From positions 108,598,793 through 108,662,792 of the forward strand of contig CM028379.1 of the NCBI GenBank assembly GCA_013146195.2: 64,000 bases of DNA, written 5' to 3'. Source of the stretch: Codonopsis lanceolata. Its lineage: Eukaryota > Streptophyta > Magnoliopsida > Asterales > Campanulaceae. Made by a program: the position numbers and the translations under genes. The notes under the pieces are model-generated. The model did no database searches. It was not told where the DNA came from and saw nothing but the letters and a program-made list of their open reading frames with translations. Positions 24,918-37,500 of the stretch are shown here, one piece after another. Numbering within the stretch: position 1 is the stretch's first letter; each line of letters opens with the position of its first letter.

Positions 24918-26814
24918 GCCAAAATATGATAAGCTTCCAATATTACACACTAAATCTCACATTGGACATCAACCTACAAAGTATCTCATATTCATACCTT
25001 ATTTTTCTATTTGTCTCACTTTATCCCCTCCCGTCTATAGGCGTTAAAAACAGTAACGTACAGAAAATGGTATGTACATGTCACATAATGATTATTTTTG
25101 TTATTTTGCTTGGGGTACAAATGAGATTTGATTATAACTTCATTATATAATTAACCATTTAGTATTTAAAATATGTTTTTAAATAAAAATAATAAACAAT
25201 TGTTTCAATTATCCAAAAATAATTATATGGCCAATTACAATTTCCCCTCAAAGTATTCACCAAATCGTATAATGCACCCAAACCTAAGGATTGTGCCACA
25301 ATGACATCTAATGTTACATTTTTTTTCTCATTTTCCACCCTACCCGTGATGGTCGTTAGAATATTCACGTTAAATAGCACATGATCTTCCACGTGCGGGG
25401 CAAAAATATCATTTCCCTTATCTGGTTAAGGGGTAAATGTATTAAAAGTAAAAACTCTAATCTCTTACCCTTTCCCTCCCTTTTCTCTCGGTGCAAGTTC
25501 CTATCTCTTTCTCCACCATAATAGCTGTCATCTCCAGCACAAACTCTTTCCACTTCGGTCACGCCTATCACATCTTTGGCGATGTCTTCCTTCGATTCTA
25601 GCCAAACTCCATCTTTGATCTTCCTCATTCTTTCCCTTGCAAAAGTCGCGCCTAAAGTAGAAATATGAGGCTATAGTCTATACTTACTAAAAATCCCTGT
25701 AAAAATATGTGATTAACATAAAACGCATAACCCTTATCGATGAATTCATCAGAAAGAGAGACTGACTTGAATGAAGAGAAATGGTAAGGAAATGATATCC
25801 TTACAACTAATTATACTATTTTCCTTACAACTAAACTTTGAAGAAGCACAAAGTTTTGTTAGACAAAGATATTTTTGCCCTTGAAAAATTAGTTGTAAGG
25901 TTAGCAATGTTGTCATGATGATTTGTCTCATAATTAAATTTAAAATATATTTAATTTATTTTGTTATTCTTCGATTTCTTCTATCAACCTCATCATTCAT
26001 AGACCCACCACCATTACCACCACTACCACCTCAAATAACACCATTAGTCCAAAAATCAAATTTTGGTTTTATCTTATTTCTTTGTCTAATTCCTTACTCT
26101 TTTGTTCAATGTCATATTTCACCTAAATGATCACCACTGTCATGCTTACAATCGCCCCCGCCACCACCCCTAACTACCACCACGCAATCACCGTCACAGC
26201 TATCACAGCCACAAAGAAATGCATTCACCTTGCCTTACTAAAACCAAAAAATTAAATATCTTTAGCTTCCGTTAAGTCAAACTACTTTCTTCAAACACCT
26301 CTCCTATATATTCTAGCTTAATACATACACTAACAAAACGCACAGATTCGTTAACTAAGTTCTCTATTTTTCGTTATCTTATTGACAATTATGCCACCTT
26401 TTTATTAGCACATTTCTCTTAGCTTATTCACACGTAATTACTAAAGCACGCTACAAATTTACTTAATATATCGATACTCAACAACAAATATATTATTATA
26501 ATTACAATTTTCCATATACATTTAATAATGTCTTTCCCAACTTATGATGTCTCACTTTCATACGATTTTTCTAGTTGTCCCACTTTGTCCTTTTTCGTCC
26601 ATGAACGTTAAAAATAGTGATGAAAAATCATGTATATGATGATTATTTTCGTCATTATGATTGTGGCACAAAGTGAGATTTGGTTATAATTTCATCATTT
26701 AATTTGTCATTTGGTATTTAAAATATTTTTTCAAAGTAAAAAATAATAATTATGTCTAATCAAAAATTAGTTATACTTTGTCTTATTTTTAAATTAAAAT
26801 TTTAAAAATACATT

Positions 26815-29800
26815 AGTCCCAAAAATTAAATTTAAATTTTATTTAATTAATTTTATATCTCTCACTTTCTTTTGTCAACCCCATCATACTCACCACCACA
26901 ACCACTACCACTTCAAATTTCACCATTAGTTCAAAAGTTAATTTTTGATTTGATTTTATTTCTTTTTCTAATTCCTGACTCCTTCCTTCAAAGTAACTCA
27001 TTTGAAAAACTCATCAATTATACACATCACTACCACAACCTTAAATTTCACTTTTTACAAACTCAAATTCAATTTTTTTGAATTTTCAAATTTTTAAATT
27101 GAAACTGAAACCCAAATGGATATTTGAAAATTTGATGATTTAGAAATCTCAAAAAGATGTATTTCATCTAAACCATCAATGTCATCCCTACAATCATTGT
27201 CACCACCGCCCTTAACACCACCATCCTTGCGGTCGTCAGCACCGTCATCACCATCACCAAGAAACGCATTCACCTCACATTGCTCAAATGGAGATAGAGA
27301 ATCTCTTTAGCCTCTGATTAATCGAACTTCTTTCATCGAACGTCTCTTATTTCTTAGTTCCTATCCACTTTTGGTGTTAAAGTACTTATAAGAAGAAAAT
27401 CTAATTTAGGATGAGACTACTTGAAAGAATGTCGATTTGTGACAGTCTCTTTCAATTAAAGGAGAGTTGCGGTAGAAGAAAGTCAATAGCAATGGAAGGG
27501 GAATAGAGAGATTCTTACACGTAAGTACCTCGGGTTCTATGAAGAAGAGCAAGCAAGTTAAGACAAAAAAAAGGTTAAAGGATTGGAACACAATTAAGGA
27601 AAGGAGTAAAATATTTTGAACTCAATTATTTGTGATTACTAACTGTAGTTTTTTTGTAATATCTATAAGTTAGGACCAATATGATAGTTTTTAAGGCCGC
27701 TTGTAGTAGTCTGAAAATTCAAATAAGTAAATTGTAGATTTTAGCTTTCTTTTGTAACAAAACGCACACATTCATCAATTGGTTCTTCATTTTCTTCATC
27801 TTATTGACATTATGACACATTTTATTAACTTATTTCTCTTAGTTTATTCAACGGTAATAACTAAACGCACTACATATTTTCTCAATATCTCGATACTCAC
27901 CAACAAATCTATTATTGTAGTGACAATTTTTCATATACATCTATAATGTCTTTACTGGACATATTTAAGAAAATAAAGTCATTTTTTTTTGTTTCAAATA
28001 AAGTTTTAGTCTATCAACTGAGTTAGGGTATTTTTGTCATTTTAGAAAATATTGGATGCATTTTTAACGATAATGGTCGGAGGGGGAAAATGATAAGAAA
28101 ATAAAAATACAAGACGAAATAAATACAATTATAAACTGTAGAACCTAACTTTAAAATAGGTACAAGTCAAGGGATCAAATTATTATTTGATTATTAATGG
28201 AATTAATTAGTCTATAACAAATTTACTTGTTTGACCTTAATTAATAGTGAGTGATTTATTATATTTGAGGCTATTTTTGTCCAAACATTATTTTTGTCAT
28301 GGTAAATTTAATCGTTTTGTCTTTAATTAAATGGTGACGGATTTATTTGGTGAATGGTTATTTTTGTCCATCTATTAATTTGTAAGAAACAACATTGACT
28401 TTTATATGCAGAGAGATTATTTAATTAATTTTATATCCTTCATTTTGTTCCGTCAACCCCATAATTCATATACTTACTAGTCACCACCACCACCACTATC
28501 ACTTCAAATTTCACCATTAGTCCAAAAGTTAATTTTTGATTTGATTTTATTTCTTTTTCTAATTCCTAACTCATTCCTTCGAAGTAACCCTTTTGAAAAA
28601 CCCATCAATTATACACACCACCACCACAACTTTAAATTTCAATTTTTTACAAACTAAAATTCTATTTTTTTAATTTTCAAATTGAAACTGAAACCCATAT
28701 AGATATTTGAAAATTTGATGATTTAGAAATCTCACAACGTTGTATTTCATCTAAACCACCATTGTCATCCCTACAATCATTGCCACCACCGCTCCTAACA
28801 CCACCATCCCTGCGATCGTTAGGACCGCCATCACCATCACAAAGAAATGCATTCACCTCGCATTGCTTAAATAGAGACAGAGAATCTCTTTAGCCTCTGA
28901 TTAATCAGACTTCTTTCATCGAACGTCTCTCATATCTTAGTTCCTATCCACTTTCGGTGTCAAAGTACTAAGCAAGGACAAAATCTAATTTAGGATGGGA
29001 CTACTTGAAAGAATGTCGATTGGTGACAGTCTCTTTCAATTAAAGGAGAGTTACAGTAGAAGAAAGTCGATAGCCATGGAAGGGGAATAGGGAGATTCTC
29101 ACACGTAAGTACCTCGGGTTCTATGAAGAAGAGCAAGCAAGTTAAGACAAAAAAAGGTTAAAGGTTTGGAAACCAGTTATGAAAAGGAGTAAAATATTTC
29201 TAACCCAGTTATTTTTTAGTACTAACAGTGATTTTGTTTGTAATATCTATAAGTTAGGATCAGTATGATAATTTTTAAGGTCGCTTGTAGTAGTTTGAAA
29301 ATTCAAATAAGTAAATTGTAGATTTTAGCTTTCTTTTGTAACAAAACGCACACATTCATCAATTGGTTCTTCATTTTCTTCATCTTATTGACATTATGAC
29401 ACATTTTATTAACTCATTTCTCTTAGCTTATTCAACGGTAATAACTAAAGAAGCTTATTCAACAGTAATAACTAAACACACTACATATTTTCTCAATATC
29501 TCAATACTCACAAATAAATTTATTATTATTATAATAATTTTTCATATACATTATAATGTCTTTACTGAACATATTTAAGAAAGTAAAACCATATTATTTT
29601 TTAGTTTCAAATAAAGTTTTAGTCTTTCAACTGAGTTAGGGTATTTTTGTCATTTTAAAAAATATTGGACGCGTTTTTAACGATAATGGTCGGAGGGAGA
29701 AAATGATAAGAAAATAAAAATATTAGATGAAATAAATACAATTCTAAACTATATGACCTAACTTTAAAATAGGTACAAGTCAAGCGATCAAATTATTGTT

Positions 29801-30027
29801 TGATTATTAATAGAATTAATTAGTCTATGACAAATTTACTTATTTAGTCTTAATTAATGGTGAGTGATTTATTATATTTGAGGTTATTTTTGTTCAAGCA
29901 TTATTTTTGTCATGGTAATTTTACTTGTTTTATCCTTGATTAAATGGTGGGAGGCTTATTTGGTAAAGAGTTATTTTTGTCCATCTATTAATTTATAAGA
30001 AACAACCTTAACTTTTATATGTAGAGA
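26815..30027 (-). repeat. Tandem pair of 1.6-kb units in the right arm
   Basis: 26815-28416 and 28417-30027 are direct copies, with the same order of landmarks: CACCACCACC tracts, AATTTCACCATTAGT, GATTTGATGATTTAGAAATCTC, GAATCTCTTTAGCCTCTGATTAAT, TTCTTCATCTTATTGACATTATGAC, TGTCATGGTAA and a terminal ATAAAAGT-type end. The left arm has only one such unit. The second unit carries a local duplication of an AGCTTATTCAAC(G/A)GTAATAAC word at about 29435-29475. Confidence 0.8.
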
Positions 30028-30059
30028 CTAGAGAGAAGAGATATGCACTTAACAATAAC

Positions 30060-30704
30060 TAGAGCTGTCAAAACGGACCAACGGGGCAGATCGTACCAAC
30101 CCGCGAACATGGCGGACTAGAAAAACATTGGCCCAACCCAAACCCACCTTGGGTTGCGGGGAGGGGCGGACCAACCTGCCCAAAAAAGAAATTTTGACAA
30201 ATCATTCACTCATTGAGGAAGAGATCTTAGATCTACATCTTTTGTGGACTCAATGGCGGATTGAGGAGATAAAGAGAAAGAGCTCGATGATGGTCGGATG
30301 GATGGTGGACTAGGAGAGAAAACAATGATGGCCGATGGCAAATTGAGAAAAAGAGACGGCGACGATGGTGTACTGAATCGGAAAGGGTGAGAGGTCAACA
30401 CTTAACAATGGATGACTTGGGGAAGGGAGAGAGAGAGATCGACACTTCAACAGAGTCACAGGGATTTCCTTGAGATAGAGATCGAGAATCATTGGAAGTT
30501 GGGTAAGGTAACTTAGGTGAACAATCAACCTAGACGCCATAGGAATTGGGAACAAGAAAAGAAATATGAATGGGTTTTTAGCCTTTTAGTTAATCAATAT
30601 TCAAAAAAACAGGGGCGGGGGGGATAGAGAGAAAATAAGGGTGATATTGACGGGTGATAAGTGGGTAGGTGACTGTGTCTGACTGATGGATTTTAATTAT
30701 GGTG

Positions 30705-30785
<81 letters not shown>

Positions 30786-30972
30786 ATAATAGTATATATA
30801 TATAATATGTAAAAAAAGGATGGACCAACCCGCCCCACTTATCCCGCCATGCATGTGGGTCTAACCAAAAAAGCTCGCCTTTTGGCGGGGTTGTATTTTT
30901 AAAATCCAACCTACCTTTTTAATATGGTGGGGCGGACCAACCCAACAGGTTTGGCCCATTTTGACGGCTCTA
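30060..30972. mobile_element. hAT-like MITE inside copia pol
   Basis: Terminal inverted repeats TAGAGCTGTCAAAACGG and TAGAGCCGTCAAAATGG, followed by GGACCAAC/GGGTTGGTCC words at both ends. Flanking octamers ACAATAAC (30052-30059) and ACAGTAAC (30973-30980) form an 8-bp duplication with one mismatch, as expected for hAT. It contains a compound TA/TG microsatellite. No transposase. Confidence 0.85.
30707..30782. repeat. Compound (TA)n(TG)n microsatellite
   Basis: About 19 TA units followed directly by about 17 TG units, inside the hAT MITE. The spurious His-Thr and Tyr-Ile ORFs across it are products of the repeat. Confidence 0.95.
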
Positions 30973-33331
30973 ACAGTAACTCATATCGATTTGTTGTGCA
31001 CAAGTTAGAAATTCCTGACATGAATGAAGGAATGACTATAGAATCAAGAAATGTAGTATTTTTTGAAAATATATTTCCTTGCAATGAAAGGAAAGAAGTA
31101 AGTTCTAATAAAAGAACTTATGAAACTACAAATGGTACATCTCAAGAAGATGAAGAACCAAGATGCAGTAAAAGGACAAAGGTGCCTACATCCTTTGGTC
31201 TTGATTTTCTAACTAGCTTTATGTTAGACGATGAGCCTCGAACAATTCAAGAAGCATTGTCTAGTCCAAATGCTCCTCACTTGAAATAAGCTATCAATAA
31301 TGAAATTGATTCCATAATGCACAATCATACTTGGGAAATTGTTGACCTCCCTCCAGGATGCAAACCGTTAGGTTGTAAATGGATCATAAAAAGGAAGTAT
31401 AAAGTTGATGGATCTATTGATAAGTATAAAGGTCGGCTAGTAGCCAAAGGGTTTAAGAAAAAAAGGGATATGATTTCTTTGATACATATTCTCATGCCAC
31501 GAAGATCACATCCATTCGTGTTCTCATTGATATTGAAGCATTACATAAACTTGAGATGCATCAAATGGATGTGAAGACCACCTTCTTGAACGAAGAATTA
31601 GAAGGAGAATTATACATGGAACAGCCTAAAGGGTTTGTTGCACCCGGGCAAGAACGCAAAGTGTGCAAACTTGTCAAGCCATTGTATGGACTTAAACAAG
31701 CACCTAAGCAATGGCATGAGAAGTTTGACCAGACGAAGTTGTCAAATGGGTTTAAAATCATTGAGTGTGACAAATGTGTTTACATTAAAGGCACACCAGA
31801 TGATTATATGATTGTTTGTCTATATGTAGACGATATGTTGATCATGAGAAGTAATCATGATCTGATCATGCATACTAAGAAGATGTTAAAGAAAACCTTT
31901 GACATGAAAGATATGGGCCAAGCAGATGTCATACTAGGGATAAAGATCTCTAGGACATCCGAATGAATTGTCTTGTCACAATCTCAATATATTGAGTGTG
32001 TACTCAAGAAACTCGATGTTTTTAATCTACCTCCGGGTAAGACTCCAGTAGACTTAAGTTTACATCTAGCCAAAAATAGAGGAGACACAGTATCACAGTT
32101 AAAGTATGCACAAGTTATTGGTAGTTTGATGTACCTAACAAATTGTACTCGTCCTGACATAGTTTACTCAATAAGCAAACTCAGTAGATTCACGAGTAAT
32201 CCAAGTAATGACCATTGGACAACATTGACTAGAGTACTCATGTACTTAAAACATACTTTGAGTCATGGGATACATTACACCAGATATCATACTGTATTAG
32301 AAGGATACAGTGATACAAATTGGATATCAGACACAAAAGACACCAAGTCCACTAGTGGGTACGTGTTTACCATAGGTGGAGGAGTAATTTCTTAGAAATC
32401 CTCTAAACAAACTTGAATAGCTCGATCCACGATGGAATCAAAATTTATAGCATTAAACAAGGCCGACTAAGAAGTTGAATAACTTAGAAATTTCTTAGAG
32501 GATATTCCATGTTGGAATAAACTAGTGCCTCATGTTATGATACATTGTGATAACATGTCAGCCATAGGGAGAGCACACAACTGTATGTACAATGGTAAGT
32601 CTCGACATATACGTATGAGACATAACACTATTAGACAATTGATCACAAGTGGAATAATTTTTGTTAACTATGTGAAGTCAAAGGAAAATATAGCAGATCC
32701 ATTTACAAAAGGTATAAATAGAGATCAAATGTACCAAGCAGTTAGAGGAATGAATCTAAAACCCACACAGTAAAAGAAGTTCATAGCGGTAACTCAACCA
32801 TGATAAGTGGAGATCCCACAAACTTGGTTCGATGAGACAACTAAGTTATGAATGTACTAAATATGCACTTGGAGCTCATCTTAACTCATTCCCAAATCCC
32901 AAGTGCTAATCTGCAGAGGTGTGGTAAGGGTAAGGGTAAGCGTTACACTTTTAATGATTCATCTACCTTATAAAGGTAGAGTATGGCGGGATACTGATTA
33001 TAAGAGATCACCTATAAAAGTGAGAAGTTTAGCCACTTCAAATAGAAGACACTTATGAATCCAAGATATGGTCCAGGGCCGAATTGGACACAACGTGAGA
33101 ACGAAAGGATATTAGAAATGTTATTGTGTAAATGTTATTGTCTTGGTTTACATAAAAAGGTGACATGTTCAAAGCATCGCGTTCACTGAGCAGCAAGTAA
33201 ACACAATAGCATCTTACTAGGGAATGTTCAAAGCTGGAAGCCAATTATCCTGATGCAATGGTAGTTTGCTGAGACTTTATATAGTGTCTACATAACATGT
33301 GTCTACATTAATTGTCATTCATGTGGGGGAT

Positions 33332-34236
33332 TATTGGAAATTGGTTGCAAATATTGGTGACGACCAATCTTTGACCAATAATTAATTTAAGTTCCATTTA
33401 GTGGGATTAAAAACAAGTTGCAAAATATGTTTCGAGTAGATACGGATAATGTATTTATTTGCTCAAAATCAATTTTGGGTGAATGAGAAATTAATGCACA
33501 AAGTGAGCAACTTGAGTTTATAGTTGAAGATCAAATGAGTATATGGAATGACATATCTCACATTATGAAAATAAAATGTAGGAGAACATTTTATTAATAG
33601 ATGCACTTTATTAAAAGATGCACTTTATTAATAGATGCACTTTATGGGAATTCAATCGTGTGTTCCAAGGTGCATCGTAGTGGTGTTACATGAGTGTGTT
33701 AGCCTTCGATTACGAGATTGTGGATGGTGTGAATTCGTACCATCTGAGCCCGCATGCGTAGGTCGCATTGGGCACTTTAGAGGCGCACTTTGCACTTCGC
33801 ACGTACGTATCGTTGTTAGGAGCTATGAAGCCTTAAAGTTTTGACCAGGTCAACCAGACTGATGGTTGAGTTTGGGGTTCAACTCAGTTCAGCTCGTGGT
33901 GTGTGACTCAAGGGTTGTGTCAATCGGGTTTGGTCCATCCCGCCAGTAGCAAAGGGGCGCGGCTACAGTGCACTTGGACGTTTGGAGCAGTTATGGGCGG
34001 TTCCGTTCCTGTGCTTCTCGCACTCGTGCAACCGGCTGCCCCCAAAGTTGTGACTCTTGGCAAAAGACACCCGTACCTCTTCACAAACTATAAATAGACC
34101 CAAATTACTTCCATTCATTTCACTCCACTACAACATAAGCATTTATTTGTAGTTTCTCTCTTTCATTCTCATCTAAAGAAAGTCTTGGGTATTTTATTAG
34201 TTTGCCGAAAAACTTTTTAGTCGTTGTGCTACGATT
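33332..34236 (+). mobile_element. 3' LTR of the Tork-like copia, first part
   Basis: Begins TATTGGAAA straight after the polypurine tract. The matching end TTTCCAACA is at 39205. The LTR is interrupted at 34236 by a complete Ale-like element and continues at 39003, total about 1.1 kb. A short tandem repeat of an ATGCACTTTATTAA word lies at 33585-33645. No 5' LTR is in the window. Confidence 0.75.
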
Positions 34237-34454
34237 TATTAGAGAATAATATATTTTTATTATTCTTGTTTATTTGTAATTAGTAATTAGTAGTAATTTC
34301 CTTGTATAGTTCTTTCCTTATTATGTTACCTTCCTTGTATAGGTTTCTTGTACCCTACTCTCAGTGTAACCCTAATTATAACTCTCCTTATAAATATGTG
34401 ATTTAATCAATGGAAAGGCTATGCCATTATTCCTAAACTTTATTAGTTTCTACA
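34237..34454 (+). repeat. 5' LTR of Ale-like element 1
   Basis: 218 bp, starts TATTAGAGAATAATA and ends TTAGTTTCTACA. The partner is 38780-38997, also 218 bp. Confidence 0.93.
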
Positions 34455-34466
34455 TGGTATCAGAGC
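34455..34466 (+). other. Primer binding site (initiator tRNA-Met)
   Basis: TGGTATCAGAGC, the standard plant copia primer binding site, abuts the 5' LTR with no spacer. Confidence 0.95.
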
Positions 34467-34523
34467 ATTGCTCCTAAAACTTTCATATTCTTCCTCTAGC
34501 CGCCACCCCTACCACCCTCCGCC

Positions 34524-37500
34524 ATGGCTAACGAAAATTACTCCCTCACCATTAAAAACCCCTTTGACCCCACACAAACCTTCGACCTCATCAACATCTC
34601 TCACCACAACATCACCAAGCTCACCTCCACAAACTACATAGCTTGGAAACTCCATGTTGAGGCCACCTTCATTGGCTATGATCTCTACAAGTTTGTAGAC
34701 GGCTCACACCCATGCCCGCCTCCCACCGTCCTAGCCAAGGATGCTCAATCATCCAAGGACGTTCCTGTCCCAAACCCACACTACCAACCCTGGATCTGGT
34801 AAGACAAACTCTTGTTCGGCGTCCTTGTTGGCTTCCTCTCTGCTCCCCTGGTCCCTATGATCTAGCAGACCGCCACTACTAGAGAAACATGGGAAACTCT
34901 GGCTCACACCTATGCTCGCCCGACTCACGGCCACATCAAGCAGATTAAAGACTACCTCAAGCGGGCATCCAAGGGTACTTAGCCGGTCTCCGACTACATG
35001 CAGTTTGTCAAAAGTCGGGCAGATGAACTCGCGGCTCTGGGCAAACCGCTTGACCACGAGGATCTTATTGAGACCATCTTTGGTGGTTTGGATGATGACT
35101 ACCGCCACATCGTGGATGTGGTGGAAGGTCGAGACACTCCCATATCGTTTGATGAGCTCCATGAAAAGCTCATCAATCGAGAACTACTTCTGAAGCAGTC
35201 ACAGCATGCCTTCTTCTCGCATCCTGTCTCTGCCAGTGTTATTATCTCGAGGAACCACAACTCGCATGCTCGGCACTCCTCGTAAGATCGTATAGCTCCC
35301 GCTCAACCTTGGCAACCCTCCCAACAATCCTCGGCTTCTGCTCCCCGCCAACAACGACCTTATCTTGGTAAATGTCAGGGTTGTCGCCAAAACGGTCACA
35401 CGGTTGCTCGCTGCCCCAACTTTCAATTAGTCGCCACCACATCTCTGCCCGCTGACTCCAACTCGGCCAGTAACTACGCAAGGCACCCACGGGCACACCT
35501 TGCGACCATAGCGGACACTAGGACTCCAGGTTGGCTTCTCGACAGTGGAGCTTCTCACCATGTTACCAACGATCTTGGCAACCTCCATCTTCACTCCAAC
35601 TATCCGGGCACAGACGACATGGTCATTGGTGATGGTACGTGCCTGTATATCTCTAAAACTGGTTCTTCTATCCTCCCCACCCCTGCACACACCTTTACTT
35701 TACAAAATGTCTTGTTCGTTCCTAGCATGAAACGCAATCTCATATCCATATCTCAATTCTGCACCTCCAATAACATGTTTATTGAGTTCTTACCATCTTC
35801 TTTTCATGTGAAAGATCTACTGACAGGGAGAATACTACTGGCGGGACAGTCTAAGGATGGTGTGTATGAATGGCCGACCACATCTCCCTCTCCTCGCCCC
35901 TCTACTTGTGTCATCTCCAAAGTCTCCCACCAAGATTGCCTTGGCCATCCGTCTGACCCCATCCAAAGTCAGATACTCTCTAGCCTAGGTTTAGCATTAG
36001 ACACTGCTCGCAATCATATTCATTGTAATGATTGTCTTTCTAATAAAAGTCATAAACTTTACTTTCATCAAAATACTATTGTGTTTACTCTCCCTCTTCA
36101 AACTATTTATACTGATGTTTGGACCCCCCTTCCCTCTATTGATGGGTTCAAATACTATGTGATCTTTGTTGATCACTATACCCATTACATTTGGCTTTAC
36201 CCACTTAGACTCAAATCTAAGGTCGCCACCATCTTTCCCAAGTTTAAAGCCTTGGTGGAGAACTATTTTAAAACAACCATTGTCACTCTTTACTCGGACA
36301 ATGGAGGCGAGTACATGGGGCTTGCCCGGGATTCTGGCTTGGCCGCCCATGGCATCTATCACCTCACCTCGCTCCTTCATACCCCGGAACATAATGGGTT
36401 CTCAGAACGTCGCCATCGCCACATTGTCGAAACTGGTCTCTCCCTACTCTCTCGTGCATCTCTTCCGCTACCTTTCTGGTCGTTTGCCTTCCAAACCACG
36501 GCCTACCTCATAAATCGACTACCAACACCCACTCTTGCTCATCAGTCTCCCTACCATAGACTTTTTGGCTCTCCGCCCAACTACTCCAAACTTCGTGCCT
36601 TTGGTTATCTCTGCTACACTTGGCTCCGCCCATACTCCGCTCACAAACTCGCTGCTCGCTCCACTCCGTGTGTCTTCCTTGGTTACTCGCTCACTCAGAG
36701 TGCATATCTCTTTTATGATTCAAGCACCACCAAGTTGTACATTTCGCGTCATGTTCGATTTGTTGAGTCTACATTTCCAATGTCCACCCCGGCCACCAGC
36801 CCTTCTCGCTCAAATACCTACGCTAGTGTCTCTTGGCTATCCCCTCACGAACTGCTCGGCCACTCATACACACCGTCGGCTGCTCGCTCCAATGCCTCCC
36901 TACCAGTTTCTCCTAGCACTAATCCGAATGTGGCTGATCTCAGCTCGCCCATACACCAACCTCACCCACCCTCACCACTGCTCGCTACTAGTCCTTTTCT
37001 GGCTCCTCAACCCTCCTCGGAAACCAGCTCTATGCCCGAGGATAACACTATGCCCACTTGCAACATGCCTGCTGACCATGTTCATGTGCCCGCTGAACCT
37101 AGTCATGTCCATGTGCCCGTGTCCGTTGACCTTGTTCATGTGCCCGTTGCTTCTGGAACTTCAACCATAGTTACTCGATCTAAAAACAATATCTACAAAC
37201 CCATCACCAAACTGAGTCTTTTGGCTCAACTGGTAGCGGACAGTAAACCAACATGTGTCACTCAGGCTCTGAAAGATGAGAAATGGCGTCAGGCCATGTC
37301 TGAGGAGTTTGATGCACTCGCACGCAATGGGACTTGGGATCTAGTCCCTTTGGCAGATGCTCGCAATATTGTTGGTTGTAAGTGGATCTACCGCATCAAA
37401 CGACATGCTGATGGCACTATTGATCGCTACAAAGCTCTCCTAGTGGCAAAGGGATTTCACCAGCGACTATGGGGTTGACTACCATGAGACCTTCAGCTCG

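Larger units (their letters stand above)
22791..30039 (-). mobile_element. 5.6-kb block, right arm, plus a 1.6-kb tandem unit
   Basis: Inverted copy of 7649-13213. Read on the minus strand, its start is present twice: TCTCTACATATAAAAG at 30027 and TCTCTCTGCATATAAAAG at 28416, so the first 1.6 kb of the block occurs in tandem. Its other end, at 22791, is TGCGTTGCACTTGATGAACG, where TGCGTT and AACGCA can pair as a hairpin. The flanking copia reading frame breaks and resumes exactly around the block, so it is a genuine insertion. No transposase is encoded. A MULE-like MITE (24136-24917) is inserted in it and is absent from the left arm. Confidence 0.65.
30040..33331 (+). pseudogene. Tork-like copia: RT, RNase H and 3' noncoding part
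   Basis: Resumes the copia frame broken at 22790. After the hAT MITE it reads YRFVVHKLEIPD, then SRNVVFFENIFP, the RT start (GCKWIIKRKYKVDGSIDKYK, PLYGLKQAPKQW, the active-site region CLYVDDMLI) and RNase H (DTNWISDTKDTKSTSGYVF, then the late IHCDNMSAI and IRMRHN motifs). Stops at about 31287, 31964, 32395, 32416 and 32470 and a frameshift between 31450 and 31560 inactivate it. Coding ends near 32773. The long 3' noncoding region finishes in a polypurine tract GTGGGGGA just before the LTR. Confidence 0.9.

Noticed and set aside
7649..30039. One 22-kb transposon with 5.6-kb terminal inverted repeats carrying ANT
   Set aside because: The right arm alone interrupts a copia pol frame: integrase lies inside at 22068-22790 and RT lies outside from 30040. 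The arms are therefore separate insertions.
30590..30909. His/Thr/Tyr repeat proteins on the minus strand
   Set aside because: Products of the TA/TG microsatellite inside a hAT MITE.
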